A stretch of DNA of 64,000 nucleotides from Galerina marginata (lineage: Eukaryota; Basidiomycota; Agaricomycetes; Agaricales; Galerinaceae): the NCBI GenBank assembly GCA_023014335.1, contig JAECYW010000005.1, forward strand, positions 1,054,001-1,118,000. The letters are read 5' to 3'. The position numbers were made by a program, and so were the translations under genes. Positions 49,201-61,347 of the stretch are shown in pieces (positions within the stretch are counted from its first letter, which is position 1; each line of letters starts with the position of its first letter). The notes below the pieces were generated by a model, which worked only from the letters and a program-made list of their open reading frames with translations, did not search any database and was not told the origin of the DNA.

Positions 49201-50503
49201 AAAAGGCCAATTCACCAGCTGAGGCTGATAATAAGACGAAGCCACAATATCGTCAGGAATTCTCAAATGAAGTTCGCAGACAGATCAGTAAGTTGCTTTC
49301 TTGTCTATTGTTTGTTAGGATATAGACTAATGATTTTTATCAGATTCTGCTGCTCCTGGGCTGGCTGGTCGTAAGACAGTTCCATGGGTTAATTTGACTG
49401 AGCGAGCAGTGGCCTATAATTTCCGCATTGTTGGATGGCCTGATCTTATGGTTCCAACCTACCCTCATCAAGGCCTTTTTGATCCTGCGAAGCAATCGTT
49501 ACAAGCATGGAAGCATCTTGTCGACATGCTTGATAAAGGAAAACTTAAGGTCGTTCCTTGGAGTAAAGGTATGTTTATTTGTTCTTTGAATTTGAGTAAT
49601 ACTTATAAATTTTAAAATTTAGAGGAGCAGAAAATTCCTGTTGGTTCGGCTGCATATTTCAAAATACCACTGCTGGTATCAAATGAAGACAAAGTCCTGG
49701 TCATGGTACAAGATGTCAAGCTAGCTTCTGGTAACACTGGACATTCAGTCTCTATTTCTGCTCCACATCCGAAGTCAAAGTCATCATCAGCATCTACTGC
49801 TCCTCTTCATTCGAAATCTGCGAAATCGGCAAATCACACGGCAGTACCTTCTGGTCGTACCCTTCTCATATCCTCTGCTGTTAATCAGTCTACTCCCACT
49901 CAAACCACCTCCCCAGTCAAAAATTCGGAGATTGCTGACTATCAGAAGGAAATCCGCCAATTGCAAGCTCGTATCGCAGCTGCTAGTCTGCCTTCCCATG
50001 ATGGTTCTTTCACTGGCTATGACGTTCATGGTCCTGAAAGTTTACCTGTAAGCGCGAAGGATGATCTTTTCGACTTTGACTATCCCGAGGTTACTTTGCG
50101 CAAAAAACCAGCCCACCAACATGAAAACGAGCAACGATTTCCCTATCGCAGCGAACTTGGCCGTACTCAGCCTGCACAGCATCTTAAAGGCCAGCCCCTT
50201 GGTACCTCCTCTCGATCAGGCCCAGCAGTGTCTCCTGGTTCTTTTTATTCCACCAAAAACAAGGTTCCTCCTTCAAAACGTGGTTTATTGGCCTATAATC
50301 CTGCTTCCCAATCTGTTCCAAAGTCGTCCGCTCCGGTTTCAATTGCACACCCCCGTTCTGTTCATTTTGATGATGAAGAACATCAGGAAGATGAGGATAG
50401 GTCGGGTAATGCTCCATATGACCGATTTTACATGACACGATACAGCAGGACAGGCCAGGAAGGCCCTAGCAGAGAAGTTTACCTGCCTGAGGATACCAAT
50501 TAA
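46207..50503 (+). CDS. C protein (AT-hook, unknown function), copy 2, 1168 aa
   Basis: Eleven exons: 46207-46278, 46332-46397, 46449-46507, 46708-46794, 46956-47012, 47066-48594, 48647-48828, 48889-49073, 49124-49287, 49344-49568 and 49623-50503; 3507 nt, 1169 codons with stop, all GT-AG. It starts MPPKRK and has a clear AT-hook, RKRGRPPK (46449-46472). The basic, then aspartate-rich first half holds the conserved SGTSGSDF segment (near 48110). The second half has IVHVGTNAVARQNSGV (near 48940) and RIVGWPDLMVPT (near 49430), matching the copy at 6644-11047. The C-terminal third is Ser/Pro-rich. Two short hairpins with the constant TGAC-TG-TC loop lie in intron 3 (46562-46583 and 46589-46616). 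The AT-hook implies DNA binding. A role in transposition or in chromatin at the element is possible but unproven. Confidence 0.9.
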
Positions 50504-51257
50504 CCAGTGGTTTGGCTGACGAGATGAGTAGTGCATTGCCTTTTTTGTTTTCATTTTAATGCCTATGTAGAAAGTGCGCTGGTTTTATTTTCCAATAACT
50601 CCTTGTTTCATATGACTTTTGTTTCTTTTAATTTACACTCATTTACTCCCTTTATTTCTCTTCTAATTTTACCCTTAGTGCTTGTTCATTCCTTTGGTTT
50701 TCTTGTTTACAATCACATTCTTTGCCTTGTTTCATATGACTTTTGTTTCTTTTAATTTACACTAATTTACTCCCTTTATTTCTCTTCTAATTTTTAGCCT
50801 GAGTGCTTGTCCATTCCTTTTGTTTTCTTGTTTACAATCACATTCTTTGACTACATTTACTTTCTTTCTAATTGCCTTATTCATATTCATTCCTTTTGTA
50901 AATAGACTTTGTTTGTTTACTGTCACATTCATTTTGTTTTTCAATTACTTAGGCATTAATTTCTCCAGGCTTTCTCTACTTGGAACGGCAATCCTTCCTG
51001 CATTTTATTTATTAACGTACTCTCTTCCACTGCTTAGCAGAGCATTCCTGTCTTTACAGTTTCTACTTTGCATACATCATGGTCTAGTTTCAGGATTTCC
51101 TTTTGCTACGTATCACTGCATGTTTATTGTTGATGCATGTCTGGTATTAGTAAATTGGGGGTTTTCACAGGACACTAATAATTCGATTATGCTTTTCATG
51201 TGTTCTGATCATGTGCAGAATGTAACTGAGAAATTAGAAATTAACCATACTTCAGAA
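50504..51257. other. T-rich 3' flank of C gene with a 123-bp tandem duplication
   Basis: Two copies of a block starting CTTGTTTCATATGACTTTTG lie at about 50603 and 50726, extending to a shared ACAATCACATTCTTTG. Open frames here are low-complexity artefacts. The region ends at the right tandem array. Confidence 0.6.
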
Positions 51258-54200
51258 GTGAAGATTCAGGATAATAGAACCGCGACTGTGCCAATACCAT
51301 TGACAATGTCAAGGCAAAGATCCAGAAGCCGAATGTCAAGTCCTCCGACACCATAGACAATGTCAAAGCGAAGATTCAGGACAATAGAACCGCGACTATT
51401 CCAATACCATTGACAATGTCAAGGCAAAGATCCAGAAGCCGAATGTCGAGTTCTCCAACACCATAGACAATGTCAAGGCTAAGATCCAGGACAATAGAAC
51501 CGCGACTATTCCAATACCATTGACAATGTCAAGGCAAAGATCCAGAAGCCGAATGTCGAGTTCTCCAACACCATAGACAATGTCAAGGCTAAGATCCAGG
51601 ACAATAGAACCGCGACTATTCCAATACCATTGACAATGTCAAGGCAAAGATCCAGAAGCCGAATGTCGAGTTCTCCAACACCATAGACAATGTCAAGGCT
51701 AAAATCCAGGACAAGAAAGTTGAGTCCTCTGACACCATATATAACATCAAAGCGAAGATTCAGGATAATAGAACCGCGACTGTGCCAATACCATTGACAA
51801 TGTCAAGGCAAAGATCCAGAAGCCGAATGTTGAGTTCTCCAACACCATAGACAATGTCAAGGCTAAGATCCAGGACAATAGAACCGCGACTATTCCAATA
51901 CCATTGACAATGTCAAGGCAAAGATCCAGAAGCCGAATGTCGAGTTCTCCAACACCATAGACAATGTCAAGGCTAAGATCCAGGACAATAGAACCGCGAC
52001 TATTCCAATACCATTGACAATGTCAAGGCAAAAATCTAGAAGCCGAATGTCAAGTCCTCCGACACCATAGACAATGTCAAAGCGAAGATTCAGGACAATA
52101 GAACCGCGACTATTCCAATACCATTGACAATGTCAAGGCAAAAATCTAGAAGCCGAATGTCAAGTCCTCCGACACCATAGACAATGTCAAAGCAAAGATT
52201 CAGGACAATAGAACTGCAACTATTCCAATACCATTGACAATGTCAAGGCAAAGATCCAGAAGCCAAATGTCAAGCAGAATGTCGAATCCTCTGACACCAT
52301 AGACAATCTCAAAGCAAAGATCCAGGACAATATAGCTGCAACTATTCCATTATCATTAATAATGTCAAGGCAAAGATCCAGAAGCCGAATGTCGAGTCCT
52401 CCAATGCTGTAGGCAATGTCAAAGCGAAGATTCAGAACAATATAGACAAGCTAAATAGACAATGTCAAAGCAAAGATCCAGGACAATATAGCTGCAAATA
52501 TTCCAATACCATTTATAATATCAAGGCACAGATCCAAGACAAGCAAGGCAAGTGCTCCAACAGCAATATTCCAGGACAATATAGCCTTGACTATTCCAAG
52601 ACCGGAGATAACGTCAAGGCCAACATTCAAAAAATATTGTCAGAACTATGTGGGAAAATATTGTTTGTGCCTGAAAATATTTTTAGACCTCAGTGTGAAA
52701 ATGTTTTGACATTGTCGAAGCAAAGATTCAGGACAATATAGCTGTGACTGTTCCAATACCATTGATAATGTCAAGGCTAAGATCCAGGACAAGAAAGTTG
52801 AGTGCTCCGACACCATAGACGATGTCAAAGCAAAGATTCATGACAATATAGCCACAACTGTTCCAATACCATTGACAATGTCAAGGCAAAGATTGAGAAG
52901 CCAAATGTCGAGTCCTCCGACACCATAGACAATGTCAAAGTGAAGATCCAGGACAATATAACCGTGACTATTCCATTACCATTAATAACATCAAGGCTAA
53001 GATCCAGGACATGCAAGGCAGGTCCTCTGACACCATAGATAATGTCAAAGCGATGTTCCAGGACGATATAGCCTCGACTATTCCAATACTGTAGATAACG
53101 TCTAGGCCAAGATTCAAAAAAATATTTTCAGAACTAGGTGGGAAAACATTTTTTGTGCCTGAAAATATTTTTAAACATCAGTGTGAAAATGTTTTGACAA
53201 CGTCAAGGCAAAGATCCAGGAGAATATAGCTGTGACTGTTCCAATATCATTGATAATGTCAAGGCTAAGATCCAGAAGCCGAATGTCGAGTGCTCCAACA
53301 CCATAGACAATGTCAAAGCGAAGATCCAGGACAATAGAACTGCGACTATTCCAATACCATTGATAAAGTCAAGGCTAAGATCCAGGACAAGGAAGGCAAG
53401 TCCTCTGACACCATAGATAATGTCAAAGTGAATGTTGAGAAGAATATAGCTGTGACTATTGCAATACCATAGATAATGTCAAGGCTAAGATCCAAGACAA
53501 GCTGAATAGACAATGTCAAAGCGAGGATCCAGGACAATATAGCCTCGACTATTCCAATACCATAGATAATGTCATGGCTAAGATTCAAAAAATATTTTCA
53601 GAACTAAGTGGGAAAATATTTTTTGTGCCTGAAAACATTTTTAGATCTCAGTGTGAAAATGTTTTGACATTGTCAAAGCAAAGATTCAGGACAATATAGC
53701 TGTGACTGTTCCAATACCATTGATAATGTCAAGGCAAAGATCCAGAAGCCAAATGTTGAGTCTTCTGACACCATAGACAATGTCAAGGCTAAGATCCAGG
53801 ACAATAGAACCGCGACTATTCCAATACCATTGACAATGTCAAGGCAAAGATCGAGAAGCCGAATGTCGTGTCCTCTGACACCATAGACAATGTCAAGGCT
53901 AAGATCCAGGACAATCCAACCGCGACTATGCCAATACCATTGACAATGTCAAGGCAAAGATCCAGAAGCCGAATGTCGAGTCCTCCGACACCATAGACAA
54001 TGTCGAAGCAAAGATTCAGGACAGTAGAACCATGATTATTCCAATACCATTGACAATGTCAAGGCAAAGATCGAGAAGCCGAACGTCGAGTCCTCTGACA
54101 CCATAGACAATGTCAAGGCTAAGATCCAGGACAATCCAACCGCGACTATTCCAATACCATTGACAATGTCAAGGCAAAGATCTAGAAGCCGAATGTCGAG

Positions 54201-55765
54201 TCCTCCGACACCATAGACAATGTCAAAGCAAAGATTCAGGACAGTAGAACCGTGATTATTCCAATACCATTGACAATGTTAAGGCAAAGATCGAGAAGCC
54301 GAACGTCGAGTCCTCTGACACCATAGACAATGTCAAGGCTAAGATCCAGGACAATCCAACCGCGACTATTCCAATACCATTGACAATGTCAAGGCAAAGA
54401 TCTAGACGCCGAATGTCGAGTCCTCCGACACCATAGACAATGTCAAAGCGAAGATTCAGGACAGTAGAACCGTGATTATTCCAATACCATTAATAATGTC
54501 AAGGCTAAGATTCAAAAAATATCTTCTGAACTAAGTGGGAAATATTTTTTGTGCCTGAAAATATTTTTAGACCTTAGTGTGAAAATGTTTTGACAATGTC
54601 AAGGCTAAGATCCAGGACAATATAGCCGCGACTGTTCCAATACCATTGATAACATCAAGGCTAAGATCCAGGACAAGAAAGTCGAGTCCTCTGACACCAT
54701 AGATAACGTCAAGGCTAAGATCCAGGACAATATAGCCGCGACTGTTCCAATACCATTGATAACGTCAAGGCTAAGATCCAGGACAAGAAAGTCGAGTCCT
54801 CTGACACCATAGATAACGTCAAGGCTAAGATCCAGGACTATATAGCCGCGACTGTTCCAATACCATTGATAACGTCAAGGCTAAGATCCAGGACAAGAAA
54901 GTCGAGTCCTCTGACACCATAGATAACGTCAAGGCTAAGATCCAGGACTATATAGCCGCGACTGTTCCAATACCATTGATAATGTCAAGGCTAAGATCCA
55001 GGACTATATAGCCGCGACTGTTCCAATACCATTGATAACATCAAGGCTAAGATCCAGGACAAGAAAGTCGAGTCCTCTGACACCATAGATAACGTCAAGG
55101 CTAAGATCCAGGACAATATAGCCGCGACTGTTCCAATACCATTGATAACGTCAAGGCTAAGATCCAGGACAAGAAAGTCGAGTCCTCTGACACCATAGAT
55201 AACGTCAAGGCTAAGATCCAGGACTATATAGCCGCGACTGTTCCAATACCATTGATAATGTCAAGACTAAGATCCAGGACTATATAGCCGCGACTGTTCC
55301 AATACCATTGATAACATCAAGGCCAAGATCCAGGACAAGAAAGTCGAGGACTATATAGCCGTGACTATTCCAATACCATTGATAACGTCAAGGCTAAGAT
55401 CCAGGACAAGAAAGTCGAGTCCTCTGACACCATAGATAACGTCAAGGCTAAGATCCAGGACAAGAAAGTCGAGTCCTCTGACACCATAGATAACGTCAAG
55501 GCTAAGATCCAGGACTTTATAGCCGCGACTGTTCCAATACCATTGATAACGTCAAGGCTAAGATCCAGGACTATATAGCCGCGACTGTTCCAATACCATT
55601 GATAACATCAAGGCTAAGATCCAGGACAATATAGCCGCAACTGTTCCAATGCCATTGATAATGTCAAGGCCAAAATCCAGGACAAGAAAAATAGACAATG
55701 GCAAAGCAAAGATCCAGGACAATATAGCTGTGAGCTTTCACATGTCATAGACAATTTCAAAGCAA
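51258..55765 (+). repeat. Right subterminal array of ubiquitin-derived units
   Basis: Mirror-image and longer version of 28226-30560. At 55414-55515 two adjacent 54-nt units are in frame and spell VESSDTIDNVKAKIQDKK followed by VESSDTIDNVKAKIQD. Other units encode the same peptide with synonymous changes (GCT/GCG alanine, ATC/ATT isoleucine, TCT/TCC serine). The ~90-nt AT-rich module recurs at about 52622-52712, 53110-53200, 53587-53672 and 54512-54595. The arms share long identical stretches (29915-30157 with 53346-53588) but differ in copy number. Confidence 0.9.
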
Positions 55766-56338
55766 ACATACAAGACATACGGGAATAAATTCTTCTCCAT
55801 ATTTGTATTAGCCTCATTGTAAACTAAGTTACTTTAATTGTCATGTTACTATTATTAATCTACAGCAGTAATAAATTAAATGGTAATATTTTTTGCTTTT
55901 CTGATAATTATAATTTAGTACATTGCTTTATTCCTTCTTTGGCCTGCTCTTTCCGGTATTACTTGCTGTATTACACCTGTGGGGCTCTTACCTATCCTAG
56001 CAAGGACCAGAAATGCCCAGAAAACTTTTGGCACTGAAAGGACCCCTGACACCCCTTCAGCAACAAATATATTCTCTAAGAACAAATATATTCTGAAACA
56101 AGAAAACCTTTCTGCCCGTCACATAAATATTTCTATATTTATGTATAAAATATTTATAGCAAGAAACATTATTCATTTTTGAAAAATAATCCTTTCAGTA
56201 TAGAGGAATGTTTCGGGAGAAAAAAGAATATTTGGCTGAAATATGTTTCTACAAAATCTTTCTGAGCCTCCTCTAGATTGTATTTCCTATCAGAAATTAA
56301 TCAACCTAGTAGGTTATGTTTAGTGGGTCACTGAAGTG
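55614..56338 (-). repeat. Right terminal inverted repeat of the giant KDZ element
   Basis: Reverse complement of 27651-28375 with one noticed mismatch. The outermost bases are GTGGGTCACTGAAGTG, followed by the AATAAGAA duplication. Confidence 0.9.
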
Positions 56339-59300
56339 AATAAGAACTTGTAACAAGATTAATTCTTACGTCACTTAGCTTTTATCGGATTGCCTTGAAA
56401 CAAAGTGTGTAATTATCAGAAAAATCAGGGCTAAAAGATGGTGTCACATACGTATTGTCACATCTTTATGTGACTTACCAAATGCGGAATATTGTTGAAA
56501 ACACAGTAAATAAGCTATATTGAGAGATTTTAAAGGCATTAAAATAAAATAAAAATACTGATAATCTTTTTTTTACCTAACAGGTGGTCTGTGCGCACAT
56601 ATCACATGACATATCCCTGAGAATATTTTTGTCCAAGTTGGTGCATTACCAAATCCAAGGCAATTGCACAAAGTCCTGCTGTGAGTTTGATTATGTAAGC
56701 TTCTAGAACATTATTTCCATGTTATTTGGTCATATTTTTCAATGTTTGGTGTGCCTTTTATGGGTTATCCAGTCAGTTTAACACCAATTTTCGGATTTTC
56801 ACCAAGTTAAGCTAACTGTTTGCCTGATTTGGACACCATGACATCATCGCAAAACATATGTAAATATTTGTACATTATTCTAGATTGGTCTGGGTAACAT
56901 ATTTTAGTATATCTAGCTCACTGAAATCTGTTTTAAGTGTAAATTCACACAAATTTGCGCTTTTTGGGTTGTGTGAGCAGGTCACATGACCTAATCAACC
57001 CTGGATACACATGCCACATGAAAGCCCTGATTTTTACGATTTTTTTGATACCAAGATCATAAAAATTGGCCCAGTAATGGCTGAGATACAGAAACCATGC
57101 AGGGTCACTATAGCAGTGGGAGAATTTCCAACCATTGCGTTAGAAACCATTTCTGCCTGCTATGCAGGCCGGAAAACAAGTTCTTTTACTACGTAAGAAC
57201 TTGTAATGCTGGCCTCTACCTCACTCACATTGTGCGAGCGGGGTGGGCTAAGGGACTTAAAACGAGCGTTTTGGCGTTCGATCTGGCCCAATTTTTTCCC
57301 TCGATAAACCACGACGTTTTATTGGCGGTCCTTTCCCGGCTTGGCTTTCCACCGAATGTGGTGAAATTCTTTGCCTCTTATCTCGTTGGGCGGCACACGC
57401 AGTATGCGTGGAACGCCTTCACTTCTCCGCCTCGGTCTGCAGACGTGGGGGTAGGGCAGGGTTCTGCTCTTTCTCCCGTTCTGTCGGCTCTGTGCTTGGT
57501 GCTGATCATGCGCCTCTTCGAGCTGCACCCGGATGCGTGCTGGCTCCTCTCCTATGTCGACGACGGTACACTGATCGTACAGTCAAAGTCGCTCGACCAA
57601 AATTGTTTGCTCCTCAAAAAAGCTTACAAGGTTATCTTCGAGCTCTTTACTAAGTTCGCGCTCGTCCTCGAGCATGACAAGTCGGAGATTTATCACTTCG
57701 ACAGGTCATTCTCGGATTACAACCCTCCGATTGATCTGGGCTTTGCCCCGTACACCGGAGCCACTCCCCTGAAACCCAAGCCGTTCTGGCGGTACCTGGG
57801 CTTCTTCTTTGATCGTAAGCTCACTTTTCATGAGCACGTTCGCTTTTACTCGACCAAGGCATTCTCATCAGTTCAGGCTATGCGGATGCTTGGGTCGTCT
57901 ACTAAGGGTCTGGAACCGCACTCCAAGCGGCTTCTGTACCGCTCGTGCGTGGTGCCCATAGCTACTTATGGGTTCCGCCTATGGTACTTCGACGGCACTA
58001 AGTGCAAGGGCGCCATGAAGCTATTGAGCCAGATGCAGCGTAAGGCTGCCCTCTGGATTACAGGGGCGTTCTCGACGTCCCCAGGCCCAGGTGTGGAGGC
58101 CCTCGCAGGTCTCCTCCCTATTCACATCCTCCTTGATCGCATGGCCACGCTCGGTATACTGCGCGCGGGTACGCTTTCGGGGACTCATCCCGTTCGGTCA
58201 TTCTTGATCGGGCATATGTTGGGCAGGGCTAAGCCTCACCCCCTCTCGGCTCACTCGCTGACTCGCCGGCAACGGCTTGCCACGAAGGGGCCTATCATGG
58301 ACATTGTCAAGAGGCTCCCCGAGCTGACCGAGCACTTGGATCCTTCGACTCCCCTTGCTCAGCCAGGCCGTCGGCTGCGCGACACGTATTGGTCGCGCAT
58401 CCACTTTGACGACTCCCTTTCTCCTTTGGAGAAGGGTGATCGTATTCTCTACCTCGACTTCATTTCGGAACTCTTCATGTCCGATACGTGGGGGTTATGT
58501 ATCGGGGTGGACGCTAGTGTTTTCACTAACCCCGCCTCAAAAAAGGCTACTCAGGCTGTTGCAGCAGGGGTCCTTTACTCACAAGGCGCCGAAGTTAATC
58601 GCTTCCGGTGGCTTGTAGGCCGTGCTACCGCGCCTGACGCGGAGCTGTCGGCTGTTGTCCGTGCTCTCGAGCTCGCCACCCAGCGCGCTTGTGAGCACAT
58701 TGCGATTTTCACGGACTCGATCGCAGCTGCGAAACGAGCCCTTGACCCTTCCTTGCACTCGTCGCAGGCTCATTCCCTGCGCGCTTGCAAACTCATTGAG
58801 ACCTGGCTGGCGGGCGATCCGCTGCGCTGGCTATCATTCTACCACGTCCCCTCTAAGCTCAAGTGGGGCATGCAACATGAGGCGCACAAGCACGCTGCTG
58901 GCTCCATTCACCGGCCTGTGGACCATGGTTCACGGGTCACTCTCGATCGCCTCCGCTCGGAGGCGGACGCCGCCGTGGCGCGTCGTTGGGCTAAGGCCGC
59001 AACGGATCGTCCGCAGGATCTCGGTCGCGACTTCCTCCAGCTTCGCAAGCTGGGCAAGAAAGTCGTTACTATAACTCCGGATACTCGAAAGGGTGGTCCA
59101 TGGATTCGCAAAGCAGGAGGTGACAACACCTCCTTTGCGCGCTTGTGCAGGTGTATACTGAATCATGCGCCAATCGGTGCGTATTACCGCCGATTTAACA
59201 TACAAGAGCCTCACGGCTGCCCCCGATGCGGTGCTCCTCGCGAGACCCGCTCACATATCCTCTTGTACTGTCCAGGCTACGAGAGACCCGCTCCGACGGA

Positions 59301-60083
59301 CCGTTTGCACGGTCTTTTGGAATTTTTGTTGGAGAATCCTACCGCATTCTCCTTCGAACGTCCCGCCGCAGGCATAGGATAATCTGTGTCCGCGCGGTTC
59401 TCTTCGCCCAGAGAGGCCTTGATACCCGCTTCGGGTTGCTGCAGGCGAGGGAAGTCCAATCCCCAAGTCGGCAGAGGTTGACAGGCCAAGGACGGGGTCG
59501 TCGTGCCCGCGCGTTCTTCACTCCTCGTACCCGGTTGCATTCGCTACGACCGGTGGTTACAGAGTCGCCCGCATCTCGAGCGTTAGCGGCGTTTTTGGTT
59601 TGGGCGGTCGCGGTTCGTTTGTTCGTTCTCGTGATCGGTTGGGTACCTTAACCTCCCGTTCTGCCTTTGTTCATGGCTGGTATGGGTTTCGGGTCGTCAA
59701 GGCGCGGGTGGGTGAGGGTTTTCGGGTCGGGGTCGAGTTCGGAAGTGGACGTCGGGTTTGGAAGGCGGAGAGAGTGCAGCAGCTGCGGCTGCCAGGAGAT
59801 GTGCGGGCGGGCTTTGGCTCGTCCAAACGTGGTATTGGCGTAGCGATGGGGGCCGTCCCTCCCTTGGGACCGGGCGGTTAGGTGGTCCGTCCCCCCTAGC
59901 AAAGGCCTGGCGCACAAAGGACGCCGTTGGAAGGATTCGGAAGAAGTGGATGGGTTCGGGTTCGATTCGGGGATTAGTAGTTTATCGCGCGCTTTCGACC
60001 GGGGTTCTGTATTAGTTAGGCGACCGGACTGCTTTCGCGCACCGGTATATAAATTGTTGATTTAAAAAAAAAAAAAAAAAAAA

Positions 60084-61347
60084 AACAAGAAAAACCCAAC
60101 CACAGAAGCCAGAACGAGTTGCCCGGATACTGCAGGAGGTGACTATTGGGCCTGATATCACAGAAGAACAGCGTAAAACGGTACAAGAGCTACTCACCGA
60201 ATTTGCGGATTGCTTCACACTCTCAATCAAAGAGGTCAATGCCATTCCAGGCGCAGTTCACAAGTTGAATATTCCAGAAGGCACAACATTTCGAACCAAA
60301 ATACCACCCAGGTCATACAATCCAGATCAACGGGCATTCATGGAGGCAAAAGTTGATGAAATGCTAGAGGCAGGAATCATCCGTCAAATCCACCCACGAG
60401 ATGTTTGCTTCGTCGCACAAACAGTACTCGCACAAAAGGCACATGATGGCGAAGGACTGACGCTCGACGAGCTTAAGCACCGCGTCAATGAGCAATGCAT
60501 CAAACATGGCCTTCCAAGTGAATTTGACATGGAAACGCGGCCCTCTCGAGAACCAGACCAACTGCCCAATACTCCAAACAAACCAAAGAAATGGCGCCTA
60601 TGTCAGGATTTCAGTGGGATCAATAAAGTCACAGAAATTGCTCCAATGCCACAGGGCGATATACGTGCAAAACAACTCCGCCTATCTGGACACCAATACC
60701 TACACGTCTTTGATTTCGCAGCAGGCTTCTATGGAATAGCAGTCCACCCAGACTCACAACCATACATTGTATTCTACTTTGAAGGAAGAGGATACTTTGC
60801 TTATGAACGCATGCCATTTGGTGTTACAGGAGGACCATCCGAGTTTGGACATGTCACAGCAGAAAGGTTTCATGACCTTATCGCACAAGCAATCCTCGAG
60901 CTATTTGTTGATGATGGCGGAATGGGATCTGACTCATTTGAAGAGGGGTTGGCCAAATTACGGATATTGCTTGAGAGAGTTCGCAGAGAGGAAATGTCTC
61001 TTTCCCCCAGCAAGCTTCGCTTATTTATGAGCGAGGCTGTATTTGCGGGCGCACAGGTTGGACCTAATGGGGTGAGCCCAGACTCGAGCAAGCTGACAGC
61101 AATTGTCGACTGGCCAATACCCACAGATGCATCACATCTAGAAGGTTTCCTGGGTTTAACAAGCTATTTCCGTGACCTTATTAAGGGATACGCACAACTG
61201 GAGGCTCCACTACAAAACATTCTACACCAAGTACCTATACCAGCAGGCACCAAAAAACAAGGTTATCAGAGGATAATGAGAGCATATAAGCTGGCTGACA
61301 TCTGGACCCAAGAACACACCAAAACATTCCTGTCTCTAAAAGCTCGT
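60084..61347 (+). pseudogene. Ty3-like polyprotein fragment: reverse transcriptase
   Basis: Continuation of the polyprotein after the LINE. It has the RT motifs of Ty3-type elements: IPPRSYNPDQRAF and EAGIIRQ, WRLCQDFSGINKV (near 60593), VFDFAAGFYGIAVHP (first catalytic Asp, near 60708), RMPFGVTGGPSEF (near 60809), ELFVDDGG (catalytic Asp pair, near 60899) and the connection-domain start LEGFLGLTSYFRDLIKGYA (near 61138). It is cut after LSLKAR by a PEE. RNase H and integrase are not in the window. The element appears to have had an intact RT before the insertions. Confidence 0.88.

Larger units (their letters stand above)
27651..56338. mobile_element. Complete giant KDZ DNA transposon, 28.7 kb
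   Basis: It begins CACTTCAGTGACCCAC and ends with the reverse complement. An 8-bp duplication AATAAGAA lies at 27643-27650 and 56339-56346. The interrupted PEE sequence (ACAATAAGAACTTGTAAC) is present uninterrupted at 11891-11910, so the boundaries are certain. From the outside inward it has inverted repeats of about 725 bp with one mismatch noticed, ubiquitin-derived tandem arrays (about 2.3 kb left, 4.5 kb right), then the KDZ transposase and AB genes on the minus strand and the C gene on the plus strand. An 8-bp duplication fits known Zisupton/Dileera-type KDZ elements. Near-identical ends argue for recent insertion. Confidence 0.93.
26679..57205 (-). mobile_element. PEE subfamily 1, n=1, inverted, host of the giant KDZ element
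   Basis: The RE lies at 26679 (CTTGGTC), an inner LE at about 27440-27610, the body at about 56339-57000 and the outer LE at 57205. The target in the LINE was GAGGA^TGCTGG (plus strand) with 1-nt duplication, proven by the uninterrupted LINE at 20910-20930. It is interrupted by a small TIR element (26757-27289) in its RE and by the giant KDZ element (27651-56338) near its inner LE. Confidence 0.9.
25826..59382 (+). pseudogene. LINE ORF2 copy 2: RT + RNase H, interrupted
   Basis: The first piece (25826-26678) carries the region before the RT core (WWTPECTESL, SAPGPDHIGWDHLKW, KSVIIPKPGKPS, RPIVLLNTLGKLIEK). It breaks inside RSTEDAGLYLTHI. The second piece (57206-59382) carries the RT core with YVDDG (near 57557), RNase H with an intact IFTDS aspartate (near 58710), and the C-terminal C-x2-C-x8-H-x4-C knuckle (near 59220). 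Without the insertion the frame is continuous from 25826 to the stop at 59382. Both LINEs share a common 3' UTR. The N-terminal endonuclease region is absent. Confidence 0.88.
25826..60083 (+). mobile_element. LINE (Tad1/I-like) copy 2, 5'-truncated, split by 30.5 kb of later insertions
   Basis: The LINE occupies 25826-26678 and 57206-60083. It lies in the Ty3-like linker and is flanked by a 14-bp target duplication AACAAGAAAAACCC (25812-25825 and 60084-60097). It ends in poly(A) (about 60064-60083). The 5' end lies inside ORF2, so truncation happened at insertion, the usual outcome of incomplete reverse transcription. The central part is separated by the PEE at 26679-57205 and everything nested in it. 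Confidence 0.92.

Noticed and set aside
39567..50503. Starship element (DUF3435 tyrosine recombinase captain) or TET/JBP cargo
   Set aside because: No such domains were found; the transposase is of KDZ type, and AB and C lack the HxD motif of TET/JBP dioxygenases.
50531..51356. Open frames of 60-178 aa in the flank of C gene copy 2
   Set aside because: Composition is T-rich, the frames overlap on both strands and extend into the tandem array; no coding pattern.
57097..57205. N-terminal extension of the LINE frame at 57097
   Set aside because: These bases are PEE sequence; the true LINE sequence resumes at 57206.
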